In this document: in pieces, positions 1 to 10,366 of the stretch
Layout: each line of letters opens with the position of its first letter
How positions within the stretch are numbered: position 1 is the stretch's first letter
The notes under the pieces: generated by a model
What the model saw: only the letters and a program-made list of their open reading frames with translations
The model's database searches: none
Told to the model about the DNA's origin: nothing
Translations under genes and position numbers: made by a program
Source: Phocaeicola sartorii JCM 17136 = DSM 21941
GTDB lineage: Bacteria; Bacteroidota; Bacteroidia; Bacteroidales; Bacteroidaceae
Assembly: GCF_000614185.1 (NCBI RefSeq)
Contig: NZ_BAKM01000023.1
Span: forward strand, 32,054-96,053
Direction of reading: 5' to 3'
Length of the DNA stretch: 64,000 bases

Positions 1-1
1 T

Positions 2-370
2 TACAGTCAGGAGCAGGTGTTTAATAAGTTGTCGGATTTGAGTAACTTGGAATCTGTACGTGATAAACTGGCTGACAAGGTGCAAGGTATGGAGTTTGAC
101 AGAGACTCTTTGAGTTTTACAGTGCAAGGCATAAGCATCACTTTGCGTATTATAGAGCGTGAGCCTTATAAATGTATTAAATTCGAGAGTGAGAAGTCTC
201 CGGTTCCGATGAATTTGTGGATTCAGATTCTGCCGGTAGAGTCTGGACAGGCAAAACTGAAAGTGACCATTCGCGCAGAAGTGAACATGTTTATGAAGGC
301 GATGGTGACTAAACCTTTACAGGATGGCGTGGATAAACTGGCCGAGATGTTATCAATGATTCCTTATTAA
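2..370 (+). CDS. SRPBCC-like small protein, 5' end outside the window
   Basis: The reading frame is open from base 2 and continues through a GTG at 17, so the gene almost certainly starts upstream of the window and only its last 122 codons are here. The visible part is a compact alpha/beta protein: basic residues, an alternating beta-strand segment around IRITLRIIE-like sequence and a closing amphipathic helix ending in LSMIPY. Layout and length resemble the START/SRPBCC lipid- or ligand-binding fold found as an uncharacterised protein upstream of argH in Bacteroides. No catalytic motif is visible and the function is unknown. It ends 12 nt before argH, so the two are probably cotranscribed. 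Confidence 0.7.
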   Translation, partial: YSQEQVFNKLSDLSNLESVRDKLADKVQGMEFDRDSLSFTVQGISITLRIIEREPYKCIKFESEKSPVPMNLWIQILPVESGQAKLKVTIRAEVNMFMKAMVTKPLQDGVDKLAEMLSMIPY

Positions 371-382
371 AATAAACAAATT

Positions 383-1723
383 ATGGCACAGAAACTTTGG
401 GAAAAAAATGTCCGGGTAAACGATGAGATTGATCGTTTTACTGTAGGACGTGACCGTGAAATGGACCTTTATCTGGCTAAACACGATGTATTGGGCTCAA
501 TGGCGCATATTACCATGTTGGAAAGCATTGGTCTGCTTACAGCCGGAGAATTGGAAATCTTGTTGGCAGAATTGAAGAATATCTATGCTTCTGCCGAAAA
601 AGGGGAATTTGTAATAGAGGATGGTATAGAGGATGTGCACTCACAAGTGGAATTGATGTTGACCCGTAAGTTGGGAGATGTCGGAAAGAAAATTCATAGT
701 GGACGTTCACGCAATGACCAGGTGCTGGTGGATTTGAAGCTGTTTACTCGTGCGGAATTAAAAGAAGTGGCCGAAGAGGTGGAACAACTTTTTCATGTAC
801 TGATTTCTCAAAGCAATAAATATAAGGATGTGTTAATGCCGGGTTATACTCATTTGCAGATAGCGATGCCTTCTTCCTTTGGCTTGTGGTTTGGCGCGTA
901 TGCTGAGAGTCTGGTGGACGATATGATGTTTCTGCAGGCCGCATTCAAAATGTGCAACCGCAATCCGTTGGGCTCTGCTGCCGGGTATGGCTCTTCTTTC
1001 CCGCTCGACCGTGAGATGACCACCCGTTTGTTGGGGTTTGACTCGATGAACTATAATGTGGTGTATGCGCAGATGGGGCGTGGCAAGATGGAGCGTAATG
1101 TGGCATTTGCTTTGGCTTCTATTGCCGGGACTGTTTCAAAAATGGCTTTTGATGCTTGTATGTTCAGCAGCCAAAACTTTGGCTTTGTGAAACTTCCGGA
1201 TGAATGTACTACCGGTTCCAGTATTATGCCCCACAAAAAGAATCCTGATGTGTTTGAATTGACACGGGCAAAATGCAACAAGTTGCAGGCTCTTCCTCAG
1301 CAGATTATGATGATAATGAATAATTTGCCTTCGGGGTATTTTCGTGATTTGCAGATTATAAAAGAAGTTTTTTTGCCTGCGTTCCGGGAATTGAAGGAGT
1401 GTTTGCAGATGGCTGCCTATATTATGGACAAGATTAAAATCAACGAACATATTCTGGACGATGACCGTTACCTTTATATATTTAGTGTGGAAGAGGTCAA
1501 TCGTCTGGCTTCTGAAGGCATGCCGTTCCGTGATGCTTATAAAAAGGTGGGCTTGGACATAGAGGCCGGTAAGTTCACTCATAACAAGAAGGTGCATCAT
1601 ACTCATGAGGGTAGTATCGGTAATTTGTGTAATGACAGGATCGAAAGTTTGATGCGGCAAGTAGTGGACGGGTTCAATTTCTCGGTTATGGAACAGGCTG
1701 AACGAAGCCTTCTGGGTAGATAA
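383..1723 (+). CDS. argH: Argininosuccinate lyase
   Basis: Cleaves argininosuccinate to arginine and fumarate, the last step of arginine synthesis, in the cytoplasm as a tetramer. The 446-residue protein has the fumarase/aspartase superfamily signature GSSIMPHKKNPD at about residues 278-289, containing the flexible catalytic serine loop. The conserved HSGRSRNDQ motif near residue 105 and GYTHLQ near residue 153 bind substrate. Length is normal for the Bacteroidetes form. The ATG at 383 follows an A-rich leader without a strong Shine-Dalgarno, as is usual in this phylum. The reading frame is intact. Confidence 0.97.
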   Translation: MAQKLWEKNVRVNDEIDRFTVGRDREMDLYLAKHDVLGSMAHITMLESIGLLTAGELEILLAELKNIYASAEKGEFVIEDGIEDVHSQVELMLTRKLGDVGKKIHSGRSRNDQVLVDLKLFTRAELKEVAEEVEQLFHVLISQSNKYKDVLMPGYTHLQIAMPSSFGLWFGAYAESLVDDMMFLQAAFKMCNRNPLGSAAGYGSSFPLDREMTTRLLGFDSMNYNVVYAQMGRGKMERNVAFALASIAGTVSKMAFDACMFSSQNFGFVKLPDECTTGSSIMPHKKNPDVFELTRAKCNKLQALPQQIMMIMNNLPSGYFRDLQIIKEVFLPAFRELKECLQMAAYIMDKIKINEHILDDDRYLYIFSVEEVNRLASEGMPFRDAYKKVGLDIEAGKFTHNKKVHHTHEGSIGNLCNDRIESLMRQVVDGFNFSVMEQAERSLLGR

Positions 1724-1746
1724 GAATAATTATAAATCGTAATGGT

Positions 1747-2739
1747 ATGAAATATCAACCTTCGGCAGACCGTTATAGTAAAATGCAGTATAAATATTGT
1801 GGGAACAGCGGCCTGCTTTTACCTCGTATTTCTTTAGGCCTGTGGCATAATTTTGGCAGTGTGGACGATTTCGGTGTGGCGACCGATATGATTAAATACG
1901 CTTTTGATAGTGGAGTTACCCATTTTGATCTAGCTAATAATTATGGTCCTGTTCCGGGAAGTGCAGAGATTAATTTCGGTAAAATCCTGAAGGAAAATTT
2001 TCAGGGTTACCGTGATGAACTGATTATTTCCTCAAAAGCAGGACACGAAATGTGGAATGGACCTTATGGAGGAAACAGCTCGCGTAAGAATCTGATGGCC
2101 AGTATTGATCAAAGTTTGCACCGTACCGGTTTGGATTACTTTGATATATTCTATAGTCATCGTTTCGATGGTGTGACTCCTGTTGAGGAAACGATGCAGG
2201 CATTGATTGATATAGTGAAACAAGGAAAAGCATTGTATGTGGGTATTTCAAAGTATCCACCTGTGCAGGCAAAGGCGGCTTATGAAATATTGAGGAGTGC
2301 CGGTGTGCCGTGTTTGATCAGCCAATATCGTTATAGTATGTTTGAACGTGCTGTGGAGGCGGAGTCATTGCCGTTGGCAGCTGAACAAGGTTCCGGTTTT
2401 ATTGCATTTTCGCCTCTGGCACAAGGATTGCTGACTAATAAATATTTGCATGGTATTCCGGAACATTCTCGTGCGGCTCGTGCTACCGGATTCTTGAAAG
2501 TAGATCAAGTGACAGAAGATAAAGTGGAGAAAGCACGTCGGTTGAATGAGGTGGCTGTACGTCGTGGACAGACTTTGGCCGAGATGGCATTGGCATGGGT
2601 CTTGAAAGACGAACGGATGACTTCTGTTATTGTGGGGGCAAGCTCTGTGAAACAGCTGGCAGATAATCTTCATGCGTTGGATAATCTGGCCTTTACTGAT
2701 GAAGAATTGGCTGAAATAGAGGGAATTTTACGATTGTGA
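1747..2739 (+). CDS. Aldo/keto reductase (YghZ/Kv-beta-like family)
   Basis: An NADPH-dependent oxidoreductase of 330 residues, complete. The aldo/keto reductase tetrad can be read in order: Asp and Tyr in HFDLANNYG (about residues 58-66), Lys in SSKAGHEMW, and His in FYSHRFDG. The C-terminal SVIVGASSVKQLADN segment is the cofactor-binding motif typical of the subgroup that includes L-glyceraldehyde 3-phosphate reductase (YghZ/GpR) and the potassium-channel beta subunit. The natural substrate cannot be told from sequence. It lies 23 nt after argH and is probably the last gene of that transcript. Confidence 0.9.
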   Translation: MKYQPSADRYSKMQYKYCGNSGLLLPRISLGLWHNFGSVDDFGVATDMIKYAFDSGVTHFDLANNYGPVPGSAEINFGKILKENFQGYRDELIISSKAGHEMWNGPYGGNSSRKNLMASIDQSLHRTGLDYFDIFYSHRFDGVTPVEETMQALIDIVKQGKALYVGISKYPPVQAKAAYEILRSAGVPCLISQYRYSMFERAVEAESLPLAAEQGSGFIAFSPLAQGLLTNKYLHGIPEHSRAARATGFLKVDQVTEDKVEKARRLNEVAVRRGQTLAEMALAWVLKDERMTSVIVGASSVKQLADNLHALDNLAFTDEELAEIEGILRL

Positions 2740-2759
2740 ATAAAAAAACGGGTGTAAAG

Positions 2760-2791
2760 TTTGGTTGGTATTATAAAATGGCTTATCTTTG
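2760..2791 (+). promoter_or_regulatory. Bacteroides-type promoter for the tRNA pair
   Basis: TTTG at 2760-2763, a 20-base spacer, then TATCTTTG at 2784-2791 match the Bacteroides primary sigma factor consensus (TTTG, 19-21 bases, TAnnTTTG). The first tRNA base is 19 bases downstream. An 8-bp inverted repeat (2747-2754 with 2792-2799) encloses the promoter. Confidence 0.85.
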
Positions 2792-2809
2792 CACCCGTTA
2801 AAACAAAAC

Positions 2810-2882
2810 GCGGAAATAGCTCAGTTGGTAGAGCATAACCTTGCCAAGGTTAGGGTCGCGAGTTCGAGTCTCGTTTTCCGCT
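2810..2882 (+). tRNA. tRNA-Gly (anticodon GCC)
   Basis: A full cloverleaf can be folded by eye. The acceptor GCGGAAA pairs with TTTCCGC, and the D-arm is GCTC/GAGC. The anticodon stem TAACC/GGTTA encloses the loop TTGCCAA with anticodon GCC. The T-arm has loop TTCGAGT. The discriminator is T and CCA is not encoded. Length is 73 nt. Confidence 0.97.
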
Positions 2883-2898
2883 CTCTCTCGTCGAGGAT

Positions 2899-2983
2899 GC
2901 TCGAATGGTGGAATCGGTAGACACGAGGGACTTAAAATCCCTTGGCCATTGCGGCTGTGCGGGTTCAAGTCCCGCTTCGAGTA
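2899..2983 (+). tRNA. tRNA-Leu (anticodon UAA)
   Basis: An 85-nt class II tRNA with a long variable arm. The acceptor GCTCGAA pairs with TTCGAGT (one G-T pair). The anticodon stem AGGGA/TCCCT encloses CTTAAAA, giving anticodon TAA. The T-loop is TTCAAGT and the discriminator A. It starts 16 nt after tRNA-Gly and shares its transcript. Confidence 0.97.
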
Positions 2984-2992
2984 CAGGATAAG

Positions 2993-3035
2993 ATCGCAAG
3001 CTTTTAATTATAAATAGCTTGCGATTTTTATTTTT
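2993..3035 (+). terminator. Rho-independent terminator of the tRNA operon
   Basis: A perfect 10-bp stem, ATCGCAAGCT (2993-3002) with AGCTTGCGAT (3016-3025), is followed by the T-rich run TTTTTATTTTT. It lies 10 nt after tRNA-Leu. Confidence 0.92.
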
Positions 3036-3385
3036 GTGGGTTGCACCACTTTTATGCCACAGATAATCAATTGGGGGGCACTTAGTAATAAACCTGTGTT
3101 TACTTGAAAGAAAGTAGTACCTTTGCAAAAAAAATAATTCAATAGAAAAGAATCGGAGTACCTGTAAAATCCTGTGTTTGTCCGAAGAACTGTCCAATTT
3201 TGTAAAGGAAGAATTTCAGCGCACTTGCATGATTTGTTTCCAGAAGAAATTTTATGCTTCTGGGTGGATATAATGTTATGGTAGAATTTCTTATAAAAAC
3301 AGGTTTAATCATTATAATAACTATTCAGGTTATTGGTTTGTGACATCTTTTTCCGATATTTGTGTGGTTGAAAAAGATAAATACT
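3036..3385 (+). other. 350-bp leader region with one candidate -7 box
   Basis: No coding gene can be supported. TACCTTTG at 3118-3125 fits the Bacteroides -7 consensus but no good -33 box stands 19-21 bases upstream. If it is used, the HTCS behind it has a leader of about 250 nt. A run of six G at about 3073-3078 is unremarkable. No repeat of the tRNA-Leu 3' end was found here to suggest an integration scar. Confidence 0.45.
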
Positions 3386-6300
3386 ATGTTGAAACAAATT
3401 CTTCTTATATGGTTGTATTTTTCTGCCTTGCCTTTGTTTGGTCAGAGTTTGATTGATATTAAATATTATTCAGTTCAGGATGGGTTATCACAGAAAAATA
3501 TTCAGAATTTCATTCAGGATGATAATGGTTATATATGGATGGCTACATGGAACGGACTAGAGCGTTTTGATGGATATTCTTTTACTAATTATAAAACTTA
3601 TCCTGAAAGTGATGTACGTATAACGAATCATCGTTTTACCAATATTGAAAAAAGTTCTCTGAATAATATTTGGTGTCAGACGTATGATAAACATTGTTAT
3701 CTGTTTAATACCCGTACTTATCAGTATGAAGATCCCTTTCTTTTCAACAAGGGGGGGAGAACTCAGTTGAAAAACTGTATGTATTGCGTAAAGGGATAAC
3801 ATGGGCTGTAGGTGTACAAAATGAGTTATTCCGTTTGGATGAAAATAGATTTCCTGCTACGGAGTCAGTGCAATTATATACTGGAAAAACAGAAAATAAC
3901 ATAGGAGACAGTATCTATACTGTGATGCAGGACAAGGATGGAGATGAATGGATTCTGACAAATAAAGGAACTACAATTGTAGGGAAGAAGAGTATGGCAA
4001 ATCTTATGCCTTTTAAGTTTATGGTAGAGAATGCAGATGATATCTATCTTGCTACTTCAAAAGGCTTTTTTGCCCGATATGACTATCAGAGTCAAAATGT
4101 AGTTCCATGTGTCCCCGATGAACCTATGTCTGAGATTATCGGATTGACATCTTTATCTGACCATAAAATCGCTATTTTACAGAGAAAAGAGATTCGGTTT
4201 TATAATCCGGAAACAGGCAAGTTTACTCTTTATAAAATGCCTGTAGAGATTAGTCCTGATATATATCAAGATAGAAAAGGTATTCTTTGGTTGCTGGGAG
4301 TCACGGGCGGGGTCATTCGTTTGGATTGTACTACTGAGGATATTATCTTATTAAGTTATCCTAAGTTAAAGGAAGTTCCTTTTACCAAGCCTCGTACTTT
4401 TATACATGAGGACGAGTATGGTTGTATTTGGGTGAATCCTGTAGAAGGTGAGTTATATTTCTATAATCCGATGACTAGATCTTTGGAACAGGCTTATGTT
4501 TATGAGAAAGGAGTGAGAGTACCAATCTCATTTCAGGCTTTCAGCTATTTTATTGATCATCATAAAAATCTGTGGTATGCCACTCCGGGAAGTGAATTAG
4601 GATATCTTTCTTTTCATCAAAGTGGATTGGATTATATAATCAACAGACATAAAGAGTCTGCCCGTTCGTTGATGGAGGATCATCGCAAACGTGTATGGAT
4701 TGGTTGGAAACGGAATCATAAAACTCAACCGGGAAACATCTGTCTTTATGATTCGTTAGGACAGTGGATAGGAAATATTTCGCAAAAAGGAAAAATAGTG
4801 GCGGATCAGTCTGTCTCATTTAATGCCGATGTGTATTGTATTTATGAAGATAAAGATCATAACATCTGGATGGGGACTAGAGAAGACGGCTTGTTTTTAT
4901 TCCGTTTTCAAGGGGAGGACAACTATCAGGTAACCTGTTACCTGCCCGATAAAGATAATCCTTACAGCATTTCTTCCAAGTCTATATTCTCTATTTTGCA
5001 AGATTCGTCTGGAAGAATATGGATTGGCACTTTCGGTGGAGGTATCAATTTGGTTGAGTCTGCTTCCGCAGGAGGGGATTTGAAGTTTATTCATTACGGT
5101 AATATTCTCAATAATTATCCCATTCATGTATGTGAGAAAGTGCGTTGTTTATATGAGGCGGCTGATGGAGTGATCTTGATAGGTACTACTGGCGGACTAC
5201 TGTCTTGTTCTACAGATTTTCCCCGTCCGGAAGAGATTCGTTTTTTTCATAATGTTTGTGATGAGCGTTATTCCAGTTTGAGCAATAATGATATATTGGA
5301 TATAACCCAAACTAAGGGTGGCAAACTGCTGGTAACTACTTTGAGTGGTGGTATTAATATTCTGGATGATGGTAGCGGTTTATCTGAAAGATTGAACTTT
5401 AAACATGACAATGCCACTAATGACCGATTACCGGATTTGTCACTGTCCAGCATAGAGGATCAAGAAGGAAATATATGGATCGTTTCAGAAAATAAGATTT
5501 CCAAATTTGATGCTGGTCTGAATCTGCTCGAGGAGTATAAAGATCAGATACAGATGGCAGAGACCAAGCCTGTTCTGCTATCTTCTGGTAAATTGCTTTT
5601 AGGATCACTATATGGTGCGTTATGTATAACTCCCGATGAGTTGCATAAGAGTGATTTCGTTCCTCCTGTCGTTTTTTCCCATCTTGACATTTATCAGAAT
5701 AATACTTCTCGCAGGCAGGACATATATAGTAACGATGAGGCTCAGTACCTGCGGCCGGATGAGCGTAATTTCACTATAACTTTTGCTGCCTTGGACTATG
5801 TTAACTCTCCGGCTATAAAATACGCATATCGAATTAAGGGACTGAATGACCAGTGGATAGAGCTTGGAACTAATCGCTCTGCTAGTTTGGTGAATGTTCC
5901 TGCCGGCGATTATCTGTTTCAGGTCAAATCGACTAATGCCGATGGGGTATGGGTTGATAATGTGGCTTCTTTGTCCATACATATTGACCCTGTGTTTGGT
6001 GAAACTGTTTGGGCGGTATTGCTCTATATCACCCTGGCTGTGGTGATTATGTTGGTAGTGATCTGCATTGTGTTACGCATTACTAACCTGCAAAGAAGGA
6101 TAGATTTTGAACAACAGATTTCTAACTTGAAACTGCGTTTCTTTACTGATATATCCCATGAACTTCGTACACCGTTGACGCTTATAGCCAGTCCCATTGA
6201 CGAAGTTATCAGTAATGAGAAATTATCTGATGCAGGCCTGGAGAATATGCAAGTGGCCAAAAGAAACACAGACAGAATGTTGCGGCTCATCAATCAAATA

Positions 6301-7709
6301 TTGGATTTTCGCAAGATACAGAATGATAAGATGAAAGTATTGGTGGAGCAAGTGGATGTAGTTCCTTTGATTTTAAAAATCTACGGTAATTTTGTCCCTA
6401 TGGCTCATAAGCACCGTATTGACTTCAGGTTGGTTTGTCCGCTCGATTCCTTTGTTATGTATACGGATGTGGACAAATTGGAGAAGATTCTTTTTAATTT
6501 ATTGTCCAATGCCTTTAAATATACTCCCGATGAGAAGACTATCTCCTTGTCTGTTACTTGCGAGAAACAGGTTTTGTGTTTGCAAGTAAAAGATGAGGGC
6601 AGGGGAATCAATGCCCAAAAGCTCAATCGTCTGTTTACCCGTTTTGACACGTTGGATGAGGCTGATCCTAATATGTCTACCGGCATAGGACTTTCATTGG
6701 TCAAAGAATTATTGAATCTGCTTCATGGTACAGTCAGAGTAGACAGTAAATTGGGTGAGGGCAGCAGTTTCTTTGTCAGACTGCCGGGGAGTCGCGATAC
6801 GTTTGATGCTGATGCCAATGCCGAATTTATTCTGGCCGATGGTAAAAATTCCGGATCGGAGACAGTGGTACCTGATAATCTTGTAGAAGAAGAGGAAGAT
6901 AAGGAAACACGGATTCTTATTATTGAGGATAATGAAGAACTTCGTCATTTTATCTGTGGCGTACTCGCCAGGGAGTATGTGGTTTTTGAAGCGGGTAACG
7001 GTCGTCAAGGGCTTGAAATGACTTTGAGCGAATTGCCTGATATTGTGATCAGTGACATTATGATGCCTGAGATGGATGGAATAGAGTACCTGAAACAAGT
7101 GAAAGGAAATAGTGATATCTGTCATATTCCTATCATCCTGTTATCTGCCAAGTCTTCGTTGAATGATCAGATTCAGGGGTTGGAATATGGAGCGGATGAA
7201 TACATAACGAAGCCTTTCAGCTCTGCTTATTTGAAGGCCAGGGTAGATTCCTTGCTCAAGCAAAGGCAAATATTGTATGATTATTATACTTCAAAAATGA
7301 GAGGAGAGAAGGACACTGCTCTTATGGAACAACTTGCTCCTTCTACTCCCCAAGTTACTCATTTCGATGATGATTTCATCCGGAACATTCTTCAGAGTGT
7401 GGAAGAAAACATTCAGAATTCTGAGTTTAGAATTGATGATCTGGCCGAGGCCATGAGTATGAGCCGGACTGTATTCTATCGGAAAGTGAAATCGCTGATG
7501 GGAGTTTCTCCCGTAGATTTTGTAAAAACGATGCGGATTAAACGGGCGGTCCAACTTTTGGAACAGGATGAATTAACCGTATCCGAAGTAGGTATATGAG
7601 CGGGTTCACTACTCCGCAATATTTCAGCAGAGTGTTTAAAGAAGCAATGGGATGTACCCCAAAGGAGTATAAATTGAAGCATAAACCGATTGCTGGGCAA
7701 AATGTATAA
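3386..7709 (+). CDS. Hybrid two-component system regulator (HTCS), two apparent frameshifts
   Basis: One membrane protein that senses a glycan fragment in the periplasm and drives transcription of a polysaccharide locus. The order is signal peptide (start MLKQILL, ATG 3386), two-component propeller repeats, Y_Y_Y domain, one membrane helix near bases 6000-6080, HisKA, HATPase, receiver and AraC-type DNA-binding domain, about 1440 residues. The kinase is canonical: ISHELRTPL with the phospho-acceptor His near residue 925, N-box LLSNAFKY, and G-boxes DEGRG and STGIGL. The receiver has IIEDN, the phospho-Asp in ISDIMMPEMDG and the Lys in TKPF. The frame breaks at a seven-G run (3751-3757), where eight G restore it, and near 7591-7595, where a second T in GGTTAT restores the AraC tail ending at 7709. 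It probably controls the genes downstream. Confidence 0.9.
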
Positions 7710-7752
7710 CTAATAGCCTAAATACTGCAACTTCCGCATAGGTGTCTTGCTT

Positions 7753-7760
7753 TATATTTG
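7753..7760 (+). promoter_or_regulatory. Candidate -7 box upstream of the GH28 gene
   Basis: TATATTTG matches TAnnTTTG and lies 28 bases before the GH28 start codon. No convincing -33 box is present, as expected if an activator such as the HTCS is needed. Confidence 0.5.
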
Positions 7761-7788
7761 CATAGAATTATAAACATAATACAATACT

Positions 7789-9180
7789 ATGCAGACAAGA
7801 ACCGTTCAATTTTTGGCATCTTTGTTGTTTTTGACAACAGCCATATCTTCATGCGATGAAAAAGAAGTGTCTCCGTGGGATAGGATGGTCGGGGTTAGTA
7901 ATCAGATTATACCTCCCGTTTTTCCCGATAGAACTTTTGTGATAACTGATTATCATGATGTGAAAGACACGCTTTATACAAATGCCATCAATCGGGCCAT
8001 AGCCATTTGTTCCGAGCAGGGAGGTGGAAAAGTGCTTATTCCCGACGGAGAATTTTTCACTGCCCCCATTCGTTTGAAGTCCAATGTAAACCTTCATTTA
8101 TCTGACAGTACAATTTTGAAGTTTACTGCAGATCCTTCCCTTTTTGATACTGTACAGACTCGCATAGAAGGAATAGATTGTTACAATATCTCTCCGTTGA
8201 TTTATGCCTATGGAGAAACTAATATTGCCATCACCGGTAATGGGGTGATGGATGGCCAGGCTGATAGCAGTAATTGGTTCAGTGAAAGCAGAATTCGCGG
8301 TATGGTACAGGAAGATGGTAAGAAAATAAATGAGAAAACATTGCTGTATGAAATGAAAGAGGATTCTATTCCTTTTAAAGAACGTGTATTTATGCGAGAG
8401 AATGGCATGCGTCCTCAGTTTATTAATCTCTACAAATGTAAGAATATTCTATTGGAAGGATTTACTATCAACCGTTCGCCGTTTTGGCTCATTCATCCGT
8501 TGTTGTCCGAGAATATCACTGTCAGAAAAGTAAAGATGCAGAGTCATGGTTATAATAATGATGGTTGTGATCCGGAATCATGTAGGGATGTGTTGATTGA
8601 GGATTGTGATTTTGACACAGGCGATGATTGTATCGCCATCAAATCGGGACGTGATGAAGATGGCCGTTACTGGAATATTCCCAGTGAGAATATTATAGTC
8701 CGTCATTGCAGAATGAAGGATGGTCATGCCGGAGTAGCTATTGGCAGTGAGGTGACCGGAGGCTGCCGTAACGTATGGGTGGAAAATTGTACCATGGACA
8801 GTCCTGAACTCGACCGTATTATCCGTATAAAATCAAATGCCATGCGAGGAGGCGAAGTGGAAAACATATTTGTCCGGAATATTAGGGTAGGTGAATGTAA
8901 GGAGTCTATTTTAGGCTTTGAATTGAAATACTGGCATGTGGACGACGGACCGTATCTTCCTTATTTTCATAATATTCATTTGGAAAATATCACAAGTAAG
9001 AAGAGTCAGTATGTTTTGCATCTGGATGGTTTTGAAGATAAAATACGGGCGCGGGATATCTTTGTAAAAGATTGTACTTTTGATGGAGTGATGAAACCTG
9101 AGATTAATAAAGTAATTGGTGTTGAAAACATTCACTTTGAGAATGTAACGGTAAATGGACAGGATTTTAAAGGTGTATAA
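7789..9180 (+). CDS. GH28 family glycoside hydrolase (polygalacturonase-like lipoprotein)
   Basis: Hydrolyses alpha-1,4 galacturonosyl-type linkages in pectin. The 463-residue protein starts with a lipoprotein signal whose Cys is at residue 22 (AISSC), so it is probably membrane-anchored outside the cytoplasm. GH28 hallmarks appear in order: NND (about residues 256-258), GDDC (278-281), DGHAGVAIGSE (about 311-321) and RIIRIKSN (about 343-350). These supply the three catalytic Asp, the conserved His and the substrate-binding Arg-Lys. The rest is a right-handed beta-helix. Homogalacturonan, rhamnogalacturonan and xylogalacturonan targets cannot be separated by eye. It follows the HTCS and nearly overlaps the esterase gene. 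Confidence 0.92.
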   Translation: MQTRTVQFLASLLFLTTAISSCDEKEVSPWDRMVGVSNQIIPPVFPDRTFVITDYHDVKDTLYTNAINRAIAICSEQGGGKVLIPDGEFFTAPIRLKSNVNLHLSDSTILKFTADPSLFDTVQTRIEGIDCYNISPLIYAYGETNIAITGNGVMDGQADSSNWFSESRIRGMVQEDGKKINEKTLLYEMKEDSIPFKERVFMRENGMRPQFINLYKCKNILLEGFTINRSPFWLIHPLLSENITVRKVKMQSHGYNNDGCDPESCRDVLIEDCDFDTGDDCIAIKSGRDEDGRYWNIPSENIIVRHCRMKDGHAGVAIGSEVTGGCRNVWVENCTMDSPELDRIIRIKSNAMRGGEVENIFVRNIRVGECKESILGFELKYWHVDDGPYLPYFHNIHLENITSKKSQYVLHLDGFEDKIRARDIFVKDCTFDGVMKPEINKVIGVENIHFENVTVNGQDFKGV

Positions 9181-9184
9181 AGTA

Positions 9185-10114
9185 ATGAACAGATTCGTAT
9201 TTTTATTAAGTTTTCTTTTGATGGCATTGATGACGGTCACTCTTCAGGCTCAGAAAATAATTCCTTTGTGGCAGAATAATATGCCCAATAGCAAAGGTAT
9301 AGTTCTTACTGATTCTGTAGCTAGGGAACGTGTGGTACAAGTCGGAATTCCCGCTGTTCATGTTTATGAACCGTCAAAGGCCGAGCGTACCGGTACGGCG
9401 GTACTGATCATTCCTGGTGGCGGATATGTGAAACTGGCACATGAAATCAGCGGTATCGCATTGGCAAAATGGTATAATACCTTGGGAGTAACGGCTTTTG
9501 TCCTGATACATCGTTTCCCGCAATCACCGGATGTAATAGAATCTTACAAAGCTCCTTTGCAGGATGGACAACGTGCCCTTCGCTATATACGTGCTCATGC
9601 GGAGGAATATGGAATAGATATTCATAAAGTGGGAGTAATGGGTTGTTCTGCCGGCGGTCATCTGGCCGCTTCATTGTGTGCTATTGATGAAGACTGGTCT
9701 AGAGTGGGCGATGCACTGGATGCATATAGTTGTAAACCTTCTTTTGCTGTATTGATATCTCCGGTTATTTCGATGGATGACGCTATTGTTCATAAAGGTA
9801 GCCGGACAAATCTGTTGGGAAAGTGGGAACAGGATATTGCTCTCAGAAACTTGTTTTCTTTGGAAAAACAAGTGGATGGCAACACGGCACCGGCTATCTT
9901 GTTTCATGCTTCTAATGATAAGGCTGTTTCTCCTTTGAACAGCATCGCTTATTATACAGCCTTGTATAAAGCGGGAATAGAGAAATCCTCACTGCATCTG
10001 TTTCCTGCCGGCGGACATGCCATCTCTTTGCGTGCACAAAGGGGAAGCACGGTTATATGGCCGGAGTTGGCTGAAGCTTGGTTGATAGAGAATGGATTTC
10101 TTTCTCCATTATAA
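9185..10114 (+). CDS. Secreted alpha/beta hydrolase, acetyl-esterase-like
   Basis: A serine esterase of the BD-FAE / acetyl-xylan-esterase type, likely removing acetyl groups from plant polysaccharide. I choose the ATG at 9185, 4 nt after the GH28 stop. It gives a clean signal peptide (MNRFVFLLSFLL, cleavage after LQAQ), whereas an in-frame ATG at 9155 would add residues encoded inside GH28. The oxyanion-hole motif is PGGGY near residue 77. The nucleophile elbow is GCSAGGH near residue 154, followed by Asp in ASNDKAVSP and His in AGGHAI. The mature enzyme is probably periplasmic. Tight coupling to GH28 suggests de-acetylation to open pectin or xylan for cleavage. Confidence 0.85.
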   Translation: MNRFVFLLSFLLMALMTVTLQAQKIIPLWQNNMPNSKGIVLTDSVARERVVQVGIPAVHVYEPSKAERTGTAVLIIPGGGYVKLAHEISGIALAKWYNTLGVTAFVLIHRFPQSPDVIESYKAPLQDGQRALRYIRAHAEEYGIDIHKVGVMGCSAGGHLAASLCAIDEDWSRVGDALDAYSCKPSFAVLISPVISMDDAIVHKGSRTNLLGKWEQDIALRNLFSLEKQVDGNTAPAILFHASNDKAVSPLNSIAYYTALYKAGIEKSSLHLFPAGGHAISLRAQRGSTVIWPELAEAWLIENGFLSPL

Positions 10115-10177
10115 AAGTCGATGATATTTATTCATTTAATTATAGAATGACACGTAAGTTATTAAAATAGCCCGTAA

Positions 10178-10354
10178 TACATTGATACAGTGTGGCGTTT
10201 TCGCTACTGGATGGTCTATGGAATGGAAACTTTGGCTGCGCATCCGGAATTGCTGATTAGCGAGAGAACTCTATTGCGTGGAGTGGGACTGAAAGATTCC
10301 TATTGGTATGATGCACCTGAAACAGGGCAGACTTATGCATTTACTTATTTATAA
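10178..10354 (+). pseudogene. 3' remnant of an unidentified gene
   Basis: An open stretch without its own credible start, closed upstream by TAA, encodes about 58 residues including FRYWMVYGMETLAAHP and ending SYWYDAPETGQTYAFTYL. The composition (many Trp, Tyr and aromatic pairs) looks like the C-terminal end of a folded enzyme. It is followed by a good terminator, as expected at the end of a real gene. I do not recognise the family. It sits between the esterase and SusC1, so an enzyme of the locus was probably lost here. Confidence 0.5.
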
Positions 10355-10366
10355 AAACAATGTTAT

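Noticed and set aside
1136..1660. Long minus-strand open frame inside argH
   Set aside because: It is a shadow of the argH coding strand; argH is intact and highly conserved.
2899..3100. tRNA-Leu as an integration site for a mobile element
   Set aside because: No integrase gene and no second copy of the tRNA 3' end seen in the window; a terminator directly follows the tRNA.
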